Part shown: one piece after another, positions 7,044 through 16,600 of the stretch
Numbering within the stretch: the stretch's first letter is position 1
Layout of the letters: each line of letters begins with the position of its first letter
Assembly: GCF_002362315.1 (NCBI RefSeq)
Contig: NZ_MTZV01000002.1
Span: 744,001-808,000, forward strand
DNA length: 64,000 nt
Source: Paraburkholderia acidicola
Lineage (GTDB): Bacteria; Pseudomonadota; Gammaproteobacteria; Burkholderiales; Burkholderiaceae
Direction of reading: 5' to 3'
The notes under the pieces: model-generated
What the model saw: the letters and a program-made list of their open reading frames with translations, nothing else
Databases searched by the model: none
What the model was told of the DNA's origin: nothing
Made by a program: the position numbers and the translations under genes

Positions 7044-8795
7044 TCAGAACTGCGCGGTGGCCTGAAAACCCACCGTCACACGTGCGGTCCGAAATCCGGA
7101 GGGTTTGTAAATCGGTGTGCCCACGAACAGGTCGTACGAAAATCCGCCGACCCGAATCGGGAGACCGCCACGCACACCGATCACGGCGCCGGCTAGTTGC
7201 GTGCCTGCCAGAAACGCGGTGCTGGGACCGAACACGTGACCGTAGTCGATGCCCGCGTAGAGCGACTGTCCGGTCTGGCCGATCGGCAACTGAAGTTCGT
7301 TTCGCCAGTAGAAGCCGCGCTCCGCTGCGAGCATCGTCTCGCCGTCGAAGCCACGCACGGTGTAGCGGCTACCGATCGTCAGGTCGTCGATGTAGTTCAG
7401 CGTGTCGTTGGTGAACTGCCCGTGGAAGGTCGTCACGTATCGCAGATTCTGATTTGCAATCGCGAACGGCACCGACAGGTTCGCATCAAAGACTGCCATG
7501 TGAAAACGGTACGTCGGTCCGTCACCCGATGTATCGGGCATTGCACCCAGCCAGCCGATACCCTGCCGGTAGGCAAACGTGCCGTCGAATTGTGCTGAGC
7601 CGAAGTAGTGACGATCCGTCAGACCGGCTTCAACGAATGTGTTGTCCCGATGCTGCTGGGGAATCTCCGTGTCTTCGATGAAGCTGGCGCCCCAGCGTTT
7701 GGTCAGCTGGAGTTCGATACCGAGTACATCGTCCTGACTGCGACGGATGACACGCTGCAGCTTAAAACCGGTCGTCTGTGCGTTGCCGCTCGACACGAAT
7801 GTCTGATTCACCCCAGCAATCTGCTGGTAGTACGTGTTCGTGTAGCCAAACAGCGTGCCGGTCCAGTAGCCCCACGGAACCGAATACGAACCGTTCCAGC
7901 CGTGCGAGCCGAGGCGTCGGTCGCCGAACTCCAGGTCCTGATTGGCGCCGATATTGAAGATGTCGTTCAGGCCGAGTGGGTTGTCGATGCCGAGACTGAG
8001 GTTGCCCTGGAGCCTGCCCGTCGCACGGGTACCGGAGTTGTCGACCGACGCGACGAAGGACCACGGTTTGGTGCGCTCCACATTCAGCAGGACGTCGCTC
8101 TCACCGGGAGAATCGGTCGGCACGATCTGCATGTCGACGTCTTGACTGCTCGCGCGCTTCATCTGCTCCAGGCCCTGTTCGAGGTCGCGCAGGTTCAGCA
8201 GGTCGCCGTCGCGAGTGGGGAAGGCGGTTTTCCAGGTGCCGCGCAGTTTGTCGTCGGCAAAACGTACACCGCGGATCACACCGGGAACGAGCGCAAGTTT
8301 CAGCGTGCCCGATGACAGGTCCTGTTCGGGCACGAGCACACGTGTGGTGACGTAGCCGCGTGACAGGATCACCTGCGACAGGCCCTTGACGATGATGTCT
8401 ATGCCTTGCTTGCCGACACACTGATTGGCGTAGTGTTCAAGCCACTCGCGCGCGAACGCGAAGCGGTCCTGTGGCAGGGCCGAAGCGCCTTGCGCGCGCA
8501 CTGGACCGGGCAACGTCGCCGGCACGTCGAGCGCGAAAGACTGGATGCGAAAACAGGGTGTTTCAACAGGCACCGCAGGGAACTCCGCGACCGGAGTTGC
8601 GGCAGAGCGAACGGCTGGTGCGTTCACCGTTTGTTCCCGCTCGCGCGCTTCCTGCTGCTGTCGAACCCGCACGTCGTCAGTCGTCGGCAACTGCCTGATC
8701 GTGAGTTCTTGGGGTGTGACTTGCGCCCGTACAGCCGTCGCGGTCAAAAGCAGTAACGATGCGGCCATGCCGGTTCTTCGGATTCTTCTTTTCAT
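7044..8795 (-). CDS. cdiB: CdiB/BcpB: two-partner secretion outer-membrane transporter
   Basis: An outer-membrane beta-barrel of the FhaC/ShlB/CdiB family that exports the large CdiA protein. The start at 8795 gives a clean signal peptide, MKRRIRRTGM plus a hydrophobic run ending AVRA-Q (cleavage about residue 24); a longer open frame to 9017 overlaps another small gene and has no secretion signal. The mature protein has an N-terminal Gln/Arg-rich helix, two POTRA-like segments (about residues 75-230), then a 16-strand-type barrel beginning near VASVDNSGTRATGRLQGNLSLGIDNPLG. The C-terminus VGFQATAQF ends in Phe, as recognised by the BAM complex. The length (583) is normal for the family. In Burkholderia the transporter is encoded downstream of the toxin and immunity genes, exactly as here. 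Confidence 0.93.
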   Translation of the reverse strand: MKRRIRRTGMAASLLLLTATAVRAQVTPQELTIRQLPTTDDVRVRQQQEAREREQTVNAPAVRSAATPVAEFPAVPVETPCFRIQSFALDVPATLPGPVRAQGASALPQDRFAFAREWLEHYANQCVGKQGIDIIVKGLSQVILSRGYVTTRVLVPEQDLSSGTLKLALVPGVIRGVRFADDKLRGTWKTAFPTRDGDLLNLRDLEQGLEQMKRASSQDVDMQIVPTDSPGESDVLLNVERTKPWSFVASVDNSGTRATGRLQGNLSLGIDNPLGLNDIFNIGANQDLEFGDRRLGSHGWNGSYSVPWGYWTGTLFGYTNTYYQQIAGVNQTFVSSGNAQTTGFKLQRVIRRSQDDVLGIELQLTKRWGASFIEDTEIPQQHRDNTFVEAGLTDRHYFGSAQFDGTFAYRQGIGWLGAMPDTSGDGPTYRFHMAVFDANLSVPFAIANQNLRYVTTFHGQFTNDTLNYIDDLTIGSRYTVRGFDGETMLAAERGFYWRNELQLPIGQTGQSLYAGIDYGHVFGPSTAFLAGTQLAGAVIGVRGGLPIRVGGFSYDLFVGTPIYKPSGFRTARVTVGFQATAQF

Positions 8796-8929
8796 CCTGT
8801 CTCGCGCCCCTTTCAACATACGTTGCATAATTCTCTGAAATAACAACAGATTTCCACAGCAAGGTGGCGATGATATTGCACCAATGTCCAATGCCATGCG
8901 CTCAACGAGCAACATCGCCTCTGCGATTG

Positions 8930-9393
8930 TCATAGACCGAATCGCCGCATCAATAATTTCTCGATCTGGAGATATTTGCTCTTCACAAGAGGACTCACCG
9001 GAGATACCTCGTTCCAATGTGTGGATAAAAGATTGGCAATCTGGGTTACGGAAAGCAATACATACTGGAACGACAAATCATTCACTTTGGCGATATCTCC
9101 ATCGGCACCGGCTTGCTCGATCTGATTACGAATACCTCTGAGCGAAACAATATCAATATCATAACCACTCGCATCTATGCATTTTCGCAGCAGACCAGCC
9201 CCATATTTACAGCCATCTGAATTAGTCAACGATATTGATAACGAGGGGTGATAGTATTTTTCGGTTGTAAATTGCAAATCATTTTTCCATCCGAATAGAT
9301 GATCGACATTTCGTCGTCGACAATCCTCCTCAATCCAATCGCGAATAAAATTGGATCAATGGCCTCTATGCATGAAAAGTATGACTCGATCAT
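8930..9393 (-). pseudogene. Frameshifted small gene, possible orphan CDI immunity gene
   Basis: A very strong ribosome-binding site (AAAGGAGGAGG) precedes an ATG at 9393. The first ~15 codons (MIESYFSCIEAIDPIL) are in one frame. From about 9345 the natural-looking protein continues in another frame (FIRDWIEEDC, HLFGWKNDLQ, then FTTEKYYHPSLSISL) to a stop at 8930. The uninterrupted part alone is a 115-codon frame starting within 9277. The shift falls in the run AATTTTATT, so either a real one-base indel or a sequence error is possible. The intact product would be about 154 residues, soluble and AT-rich in codon use, unlike the GC-rich neighbours. I do not recognise the family. Its position between cdiI and cdiB suggests a relic immunity gene. 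Confidence 0.5.
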
Positions 9394-9486
9394 TTTCCTC
9401 CTCCTTTAATCATTGATGAGTTTACGGGGCCGTACCTATATGTATCGAAATCAAACGAATTTCCCACTCACACTCACCTCCTCTTA

Positions 9487-9687
9487 TCATTCAGTAGTTT
9501 TTACAAGATAATCAAGATGACTAGGAAACGTATTAATGATAAATTTTTCATAATGGGACAACTTCACCTGTTTTTCATAGCTGACCCACACCCCCTTAGG
9601 CGCGGGCACGATCAACTCCAAAATGTATGAGCCCTCATCATCTTCATACAAGGTATATTGCCAATCAACTTGATGTATGACTTTCAC
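9487..9687 (-). CDS. Small hypothetical protein, possible orphan immunity protein
   Basis: A 66-residue acidic protein starting with GTG at 9687 (MKVIHQVDWQYTLYEDDEGSYILELIVPAPKGVW). It is not similar to anything I can name. The beta-rich sequence, high aromatic content and AT-rich codons match the style of CDI immunity proteins, and it lies in the cluster of small genes between cdiI and cdiB on the same strand. An in-frame stop lies a few codons upstream of the GTG, so the start cannot be much earlier. Confidence 0.5.
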   Translation of the reverse strand: MKVIHQVDWQYTLYEDDEGSYILELIVPAPKGVWVSYEKQVKLSHYEKFIINTFPSHLDYLVKTTE

Positions 9688-9738
9688 TGTCCGCCCCTTA
9701 CGGCTAGTGGCTTCACTGCTGACAATGCGATTCGTCGT

Positions 9739-10020
9739 TCACATTTCAGTATCTCGCTTAAACCATGGACCGAATCGCTTCGGTTCATCGCTTAGCATTC
9801 CAGCCTTATGGAGCCAACGAGGAAGATATTTTGCAAATACAATCAATAAAACAATAAACAATGGAAGACCAACAGCAAATACAGAGATATTGTCACTCAA
9901 ACCGACCACCTTTCTGCATATGCCTATCACAATGACTGAATAAAACCCAGCGCATCCAACTGATATGCCGCCAACAGCACCTACTATTTGCACAACTGCG
10001 TACAGACGTCTCCAGTTCAT
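9739..10020 (-). CDS. Small two-helix membrane protein, possible orphan immunity protein
   Basis: A 93-residue protein (MNWRRLYAVVQIVGA...) with two strong transmembrane segments: VVQIVGAVGGISVGCAGFYSVIVIGI and VFAVGLPLFIVLLIVFA. It has a basic-aromatic C-terminal tail (LPRWLHKAGMLSDEPKRFGPWFKRDTEM). The frame stays open upstream to 10158, but those 46 codons look like the end of a nuclease toxin rather than this protein's N-terminus, so the ATG at 10020 is preferred. Small two-helix membrane proteins are common as immunity proteins against CDI toxins. Its position directly behind a toxin fragment supports that reading without proving it. Confidence 0.5.
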   Translation of the reverse strand: MNWRRLYAVVQIVGAVGGISVGCAGFYSVIVIGICRKVVGLSDNISVFAVGLPLFIVLLIVFAKYLPRWLHKAGMLSDEPKRFGPWFKRDTEM

Positions 10021-10158
10021 TTCGAATCTCCGGTATGACGGATTCTTAGTCAACGGAACAGTATCCGAAGATTTGCATTCAACGCAGCCAATATTGCCAT
10101 CGGAATTACGTGTCATTATATCGACACGAATGTGCGCGCCATCGTTTGTCTTTAGCAT
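10021..10158 (-). pseudogene. Fragment of a PD-(D/E)XK-like CDI toxin domain
   Basis: Forty-six codons (MLKTNDGAHIRVDIM..., GCVECKSSDTVPLTKN) resemble the catalytic end of restriction-endonuclease-fold toxins found at CdiA C-termini: an acidic residue in RVDIM followed by the E-x-K pair in VECKSS. A stop codon lies two codons before the ATG, and no larger toxin precedes it. It therefore looks like the remnant of a displaced cdiA-CT cassette. Its frame runs directly into the membrane protein at 10020. The 110 bp further upstream (10159-10266) contain another open, protein-like stretch (KFRKRQIWHW, then GLLFVGAVYFRLLSRWL) without a normal start codon. Confidence 0.45.
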
Positions 10159-10266
10159 AATTCATGCCAGAAGCCGAAACCGTAAGCCAACGACTCAGCA
10201 GACGGAAATAAACGGCACCTACAAACAGCAAACCCGGCCAATGCCAGATTTGCCGCTTGCGAAACT

Positions 10267-10623
10267 TTAGCTGCTTTTGATCAGTTCGAGTCCAATCTCC
10301 AGTTTTTGTCGAACGTCACGCGAATGCCGCTTCTCCCGATAAGCACCAACGTCTAAGATTTTTAGCAACGGAGGATTCGCCTCTGCATAATTACTTCGTG
10401 GAATTTCAATTTCCGCGATGTCAGTTCGGCTCACAAGAACCCAGTAAATATCCTCTGCCTGTTCTGGTATCCAATGCACCACAAAGGCATGACTCAGTTT
10501 TGGGAAGAAGCGGCGCAAAGCCCCGCCCAAAGCATCGGCCTCATTACCAGCAAGCAAGCTTGCGGAACTTTGAAGCAAATCCTGCCGAATTGCTTCTACT
10601 GCCTTCTGTTTACCTGTACTCAT
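10267..10623 (-). CDS. cdiI: CdiI: immunity protein for the CdiA toxin
   Basis: A 118-residue soluble protein. Its ATG overlaps the stop codon of cdiA (ATGA), the standard tight coupling of cdiA and cdiI, so toxin and antidote are made together. Immunity proteins are highly variable and I do not recognise a family. The N-terminal half is helical (KQKAVEAIRQDLLQSSASLLAG), and the middle has a probable beta-sheet (HAFVVHWIPEQAEDIYWVLVSRTDIAEIEI). It should bind and neutralise the C-terminal ~100 residues of CdiA in the cytosol. Function is inferred from position only. Confidence 0.8.
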   Translation of the reverse strand: MSTGKQKAVEAIRQDLLQSSASLLAGNEADALGGALRRFFPKLSHAFVVHWIPEQAEDIYWVLVSRTDIAEIEIPRSNYAEANPPLLKILDVGAYREKRHSRDVRQKLEIGLELIKSS

Positions 10624-13600
10624 TTCAATTTCCCAGGGAAAGCGCTTACAAGATTCCCGTACTTATCCGTCATGACAGTCATTACGGATGTAGATTGACC
10701 ATTGTTGAACTTGTCTGTCCCAATGGGACTCCCAACATCGACTTCTCTAATATATCTAATTCCTTGCGCGCTTTGCACTTCTCGGGTAATCGGAGTAGAT
10801 ACCGTTTTCGGATCCTGCAACAGGTTAAGAACATCGCTCTGACTAATAGTGAACTGACTCGCGTTGACAGTCGGATCAAGGTGGCGATCAACCAAATGGT
10901 TTACACCGTCATTATCCAGATTGATGCGTGACTGCGCTCTTCCCGGTGGATTAACGCCGTCAGACGCCGACTGCTGGGAGTTGCCGTCGCCACCACCATC
11001 AGCGATCGTCGCCGTGCCCGGTACATACCCCGGCGCACCCAGCGCGGCGTCCACCGCGTGTCCGGCAGCCGGATTCACCAGCACCGCTCCCGGACTCGAA
11101 GTTGGCGGTTCCCTCCCTCCCGCGCCGACCACAGCGTTCAGCCCGTTCGCGACACCCTGGGCTGCGAGGTCCGTCGGAGGTTCAGATAGCTTGACCTGAG
11201 CATCGTGCTTCATCAGCGCAACAAACTGGTCGCCCAGTGATGTCAACGTACTACCCAGCGTACTGAGCGGACTGTCCGACCACTTGCTGAAACGGTCGAG
11301 GAACTCGTTTCCGGTTCCACCCTTGCCATCGCCGTTGCCTGTGCTGCGGTTATACAGGTCCGCATTTGATGAAGTGAACGCACCCGTGGTACCGCCAACC
11401 AGTGCACCGCCTGCACCTGCCAGCACGTTTGACACGATGTTGCCCGCGAGCATGGAGCCCGTTGTGCCACCAATCGTATCGGCAATCCGGTTCAGGTTTC
11501 CGGCCAGCGCAGCTGACACGCCAGCGCCTGCCGCACCCTGCGCAGCCGAACCGATACTACCGCCGCCGAGACCCGCGACAAGGGCACCGCCCCCAACGTG
11601 CAGCGCAACCCGATTGGTGCCACCCTCGGCCCACGAGTCTGCCTCCGCCTGATACTGCGCTGCCAGATCGGGCCGGTTGGCGTCCTTGGCCGCATTTGCC
11701 GCGTCCTGAGCCTGCTTTTCCTTCCCGTCCGCATACGCCCCGATCCCCTGCGCCACAACCTGACCAGCCGCCTGTGCCGCATTCATCGTGTCGGATTGAG
11801 CCGACAGCATGTTGTTGATGTCCGGCGTCTTCGACACGGTGCCGTTCAGGTTTGACGTGTCGCGATTCAGGCTCGCTACATCCTGTGTCTGGCCCGCCCC
11901 GTTCGTGACGTTGATCGCGCCCGCACTGATGGCACTTTTCGTCGTCGCGCTCTGGTCACCGTTCGAATCCAGGAACATCATCGGCACTATGCCGCCCGAT
12001 CCGGGAACCGAGGCCGGTCCTGTCGCCTTGCCGGTAACACCAACACCGGCACCCGCACTGAACCCACCACTCGCCGCACTGTAGTGCGACTGGTTCTGGA
12101 TATCGCTGAAGGAGAGCGTGCCCGTCGTCAGGCTGTTTTTCGAAGCATCCGCCGTGCTTGCAATCTCCGCGCCCTTAAGGTCCGTGTTGCCCTTCACGTT
12201 GATGTCGAACCCACCCTTACCGGCCTGGATACCCGCCTGCTCGTTCACCCCGGCGTAGTTCGCATCAGCGTGACCGTTCTGCGCGCTGAAGCTCAGATTG
12301 CCGCCACCCTGGCTGATGCCGAATCCGCCGCCTGCGCTCGACTGATGCGCGGCACTCACGGTCGTATCCTGCACGCTTGCGAGGTTCAGGTTGCCGCCCA
12401 CATCGGCCGCTACGTGATTGCCGCTCACGTTCGCACCGACGATGTTCGTGTCGCCCCCTGAGGTGATCGACACGTTGTTCGCCGCAGTAACGTGCGTATT
12501 GTTCTGCATCGCCGCATCGGAATTCGCGTCCCCATGCGCATTCGACATCGACGCGGACACACCAAAACCCTGCGTGGTGAGCGACACACCCACGCTTGAA
12601 CTGCTCGAACTGTTCGAACTGCGCGTCGAGTCGGTGTTCGTCGTGTTGACGAGATTCACCTGGTTCTTCGCAGTCAGCGCGACGTTGTTTCCGCTCACGT
12701 CCGAACCCGCAATGGTGATGTTGCCATTGCCCGGCGCGCTCGCGTTGTCACCGCCCCCGGTCGCCGTGAAACTCGTCGTGCCGCCTGCCTTCACGGTCGA
12801 ACCCGTCTGCGTCGTCTGATCCTCGCTGGAGGTGCTTTTGCTCTGGCTCGTGCCGAAGCTCAACTGGACGCCAACGCTCGGGTTCTTTACCAGCGATCCG
12901 CCTGTCATGCCTGCAACAGCCATCGCAGCATCGCCCGCCGCTGCGATACCGTGCAGCGCTTTCGCACGCGCATCGCCCGCACCGCTACTGATAGCCTGCG
13001 ACTGCTGGATCGAGCCGTTGATCGCATCGCCAATGCTACCCGCGAGCCCGAGCGTGAAACCGCTCGTCTTCGTTTCCTGCGTCTCGTCGTGGTGACTGGT
13101 ACCGGTCGCCGCGTCAATCGTGACCGTCGCCGCCTTGCCCGTCACATCCTGCGCCGCAATCACCTGGCTGCCCGTGATGTGCAGCGTGTCGCCCGCCGTC
13201 ATCGCCACGCTGCCGTTCGTGCTGCCCACGAGACTGCCGTTCTGCGTCACCGAGCTGTCGTGCGTCGTTACCTTCGTGTCGCTCGCGCCGTACGAGATGC
13301 CTGCACCGCCGGTTCCACCCAGGCCCGATGTCTTCTCTTCGTGGAAACTGCTGCTCTGGCTCGTGTCCTGCGTCGTCGTGATGTTCAGGTTGTGACCGGC
13401 CGCCAGCGCCATGTCGTTAGTCGAAGCGACGGTCGAACCGGCGATCGTCAGGTCGTGGCCTGCAATCGCCCCTACCGTGTCGCCCGAGACCGTCGATCCA
13501 ACGGAATTCACCTGATGCGAGGACGTCTGGTTGGTGGTCTTGTCGCTCGACAGGAAGCCGGAGCGATTCACCTGTTCCCAGCTCTGCGAATCGTGCGTTT

Positions 13601-16600
13601 CGCTGACCGCACCGACGTTGATGTCACCGGTAGCCGCCAGCGTCGTGGCCCCGCCGCTCGTGGTGCCGTTCGCCTGCGTCGAGCCTGTCGTCGCGCTCGA
13701 ACCGAGCAGGCTAAGATTGCCGCCGCCTTTCGGCGCATCGGATGCTACGCCAACGCCATACTGCGATAGCAGTGCGCCAGCCGTGCCCGTCTGGCCCGCG
13801 CCAAGCGTCAGGTTGTTCCCGGAATTTACGTTGCTGCCCTGTACCGTCTCGTCGTAGCTCGACGCCGTATGCTTCGCTTCGCTGCCGCCGAGCGATTGCC
13901 CGTTGTACGAGGTGGTATCGTGTGCGGCCGTGACCGTGAGATTGTTGCCGGCAATCATCGATGCGTCGCCACCGGCTTTCACGGTGGTACCGATGAGGGT
14001 GGTATCCCCGCCTGAAACCGTTGTCAGGTTGCCGCCCGTCGTGATCGTGCTACCGACATTCTGTGTGGTCGTCGTATGGCCGCCGTTCAGCCCGTCGGTG
14101 GTCCCAGCATCCTGCTTCGCGGTGAGCGTCGTCGTGCCGGCGTTGATGTTGCGCCCCGCACCTATCGTCGCATCGCCCCCGGTCTGGATCGATGCGCCTG
14201 TCAGGTTCACATCACGGCCTGCCAGCACGACCGCATTGCTCGACGCAGAGATCGTCCCGGTCGCGACTGTGCCCTGCGAGCTTGCCGACGAGGTGAAGCC
14301 GCTTTCGTGCAGCGTCTGCGACACACTGGTGGTCTGTGTCTCATTGATCACGTCGCGACCGGCCTGTACTACCGTATCGACACCACCAATCTGCCCGCTT
14401 GTGTTGCGCACATCCTGCAGCGCCGCAACCATCGTTGTGCCGCCGCTGCCGATCACACCGCTGTTGACAATGTTGTTGCCTAGCACTGCCGTCGCCACAT
14501 CGCCGACGATGTGACCGCTGTTGTTGACGTTACCGGTGGCATTGAGGCTCACCGAATTACCCGCAACGATCGCGCCGCTGTGCTGCAGGTCAACCGTGTC
14601 GCCCTTCGCCAGATAGACCGTCGGGACCAGCACTGTCTGCTGCGAGCCGTTCGGCAGTGTGACGGTCTGCGACACCAGCCACACCATATCGGTCGTGAGC
14701 TGCTGCATCTGCGCACCGGTCAGTGCGATGCCAGGTGTGAGACCGAACTCCTTGCTATAGCTGACACCATTGTTCATCAGCGCCGTGTACTCGTCCATGT
14801 TGTCGGAGTAGCCCGCGAGGAACGTGCGGCCGGTGAGTTGCGTCACCTGGTTCATCACCAGGTTCTGCTCATAGGAACCGTCGCCCAGGCGCTTTTCTGT
14901 GGTCTGCGGGTTCAGCCCCAGTGCCGAAAGCATGTAATCGCTGGAGATGAACTTGCTGTAGCTCGTCAAACGCGGATCGGTTGCAACCAGGTACGTCGTA
15001 CCTGGAGCCGTCTGATACGTGTACAGGCCGTTGACCGGCAGCTTCAGGTTCGGGACGCCCCCCGACACGCCACCCAACGTCTGCGGGCGCACCGTCAACC
15101 CGCCCACGCCGGTCGCTGTATTCACACCCGCCGTCTGTCCGTTCACGCCGCCGAGCTGTGTACCCGTTGCGTCGCCGCCTGTCACACCTGAGCCGGTAAC
15201 CGTCTGGCCAAGACGGTTCACGCTGGTGATGTTGATGTCCTGCGCGGTTGTCTGCACCGACCCGTTGGGGGTCGCAAGCGCGGGCAGCGCCGTCACCGTG
15301 GATTCGCTTTGCGTGATGCCGTCATCGACGACCTTCGTGTCGGTGCTGCTGCCCGTCTTCTGGTGCCAGTAGTAGGTCGACTGGCTGTCCGACGTAACGG
15401 CCTGCTGCAGCACGGTGCCCGTGTCGTTCACGCTGCCACCGTTCGCGCGTCGTACCAGATCGCCGCCCGCCGTCATCGTGGACGACTGGTTATTGACGCT
15501 GCCGCCGTCCGCGTTGATGCGGATCGCGCCCTGTGCCTGGATGACCGCCTGCGTGCCCGCGTTCAGCAACTGATCCGTCGTGGTGGTCGTAGTCGACGTG
15601 CGCGACATCTCCACGTAATCGTGGTTGTCCGAACCCAGGTCGGTGCGAACCTTGACCTGGGTTGGATTGATATTCGTATTCGGGTTGTAGTCCGGATAGA
15701 ACGTAATCGAGTAGGTACCGTTGCCGTTATCCGTGATGCTGTTGTAGTACTGCGTCGCATTGTTCGTGATGGTGCGCGTCTGCGGGGTGCGAACCTGGAA
15801 GCACGTGTTATTGCATTGCTCAGTAGTCGGGCTGTCTGCGTCCGTGTAGGTGTCGGTCAGCGGGGTTGTCAGCGAAAACGTCTTTGTCGTCGCGTTCAGG
15901 TTCGTCACCTGCGACGCCGTCAAGGTCACGGTGAGGGGCTTCGCCAGGGTACCGACCGACGCCGCACCGATTGCACCGGCGTTGAATTTCCACTGCGGGT
16001 AGGTCTGGCTCTGGTAATCACCGAGGTCGCCGACCGGGATGCCCGCCGTCCAGAACGTAAGCGTCGTGGAGCCGGTGGTCTGCGGGGTGCCCGCCTGCGT
16101 CACCACGCCGGTGCGCAGGTTGTTGACCGTATGGGCGGCGATGTCGATGTCGCCCACGGCCTGGATGCTGGCAGCACTGTTGGTTAGCGTCCCAGTCTGG
16201 TCCGCGAGCATCCCCGAGCTATCGCGCGTGCCATCCTTCGCGATCTGGAGATTGCCGCCGCTGTAGATCAGCGCACCATCCTGATTGGTCACCGAGTTCG
16301 ACGCGTAGATGGCCAGATTCTGCGCGGCCGCGATCGCTGCCGCCGCGCCGCTGTTCTGCACGTCGGTCGCGTTGACCTGGACGGTATTCCCGATCACCGT
16401 GCCCGTGTTCGCGAGCGTCGCGCTGTTCGTCGTGACCGAATTGCCCTCGATGCGACCTGCGTTGGTGAGCGTGCCCGCAGCATTGACCGTGGTTGATGCC
16501 GAGTTGATGTCTGCACCGGCCGCGTTGATCACGTTTGCGCCGCTGGCTGTCAGTGCGCCGGTCGCAGCAAGCGTACCGCTGTTGGTCAGGGTTCCGGTCG

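Noticed and set aside
8796..9017. N-terminal extension of CdiB to 9017
   Set aside because: It overlaps another gene, contains no secretion signal, and a proper signal peptide begins at 8795.
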